In this document: piece after piece, positions 5,703-5,774 of the stretch | Position numbering within the stretch: position 1 is the first letter of the stretch | How the letters are laid out: every line of letters begins with the position of its first letter | Assembly (NCBI GenBank): GCA_041595355.1 | Contig: JBFHKO010000165.1 | Span: 1-5,774, forward strand | Length of the DNA: 5,774 bases | DNA from: JBFHKO01 sp041595355 | Lineage (GTDB): Bacteria; Pseudomonadota; Gammaproteobacteria; Enterobacterales; Aeromonadaceae | Direction: 5' to 3' | Notes under the pieces: model-generated | The model's database searches: none | What the model saw: only the letters and a program-made list of their open reading frames with translations | Told to the model about the DNA's origin: nothing | Position numbers and translations under genes: made by a program

Positions 5703-5774
<72 letters not shown>

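Overview
The window reads as chromosomal DNA of a GC-rich gammaproteobacterium. The two tRNA genes are near-identical to enteric/Vibrio-type tRNA-Phe(GAA) and tRNA-Thr(UGU), and the central regulator most resembles the VpsR group of NtrC-type activators known from Vibrionales and their relatives. Aeromonadales or a neighbouring order is my best guess; the sequence alone does not fix the genus.

Layout. (1) 1-1235, minus strand: the N-terminal 411 residues of a large secreted, cysteine-rich protein with DUF11-like beta-sandwich repeats; it continues past the left edge. (2) 1236-1967: a 732-bp, partly AT-rich divergent intergenic region. On the minus strand it carries a strong sigma-54 (-24/-12) promoter match, an exact IHF-consensus match just upstream of it, five copies of TGATTG/CAATCA and a large imperfect dyad. 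(3) 1968-3320, plus strand: a VpsR-like sigma-54 enhancer-binding protein with an intact GAFTGA loop and a degenerate receiver domain. (4) 3399-4772 and 4769-5557, plus strand: a translationally coupled pair made of an NfeD1b membrane serine protease and a slipin (stomatin/SPFH protein). (5) 5583-5610: a strong hairpin terminator between convergent units. (6) 5618-5774, minus strand: tRNA-Phe(GAA) and a 5'-truncated tRNA-Thr(UGU).

How the parts may work together. The most interesting unit is the left half. The regulator has every residue group needed to drive sigma-54 polymerase, and the only good sigma-54 promoter I found points away from it, at the divergent surface-protein gene. An IHF site and repeated upstream motifs lie where such a system would need them. 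I infer a self-contained module in which the VpsR-like activator, possibly sensing c-di-GMP, switches on a large exported protein. Gene function and the regulatory link are inferences from sequence; the promoter geometry and protein motifs are seen directly. The NfeD-slipin pair is a conserved membrane quality-control module and is probably unrelated to the left half. No mobile element, CRISPR array, integrase or rRNA was seen.
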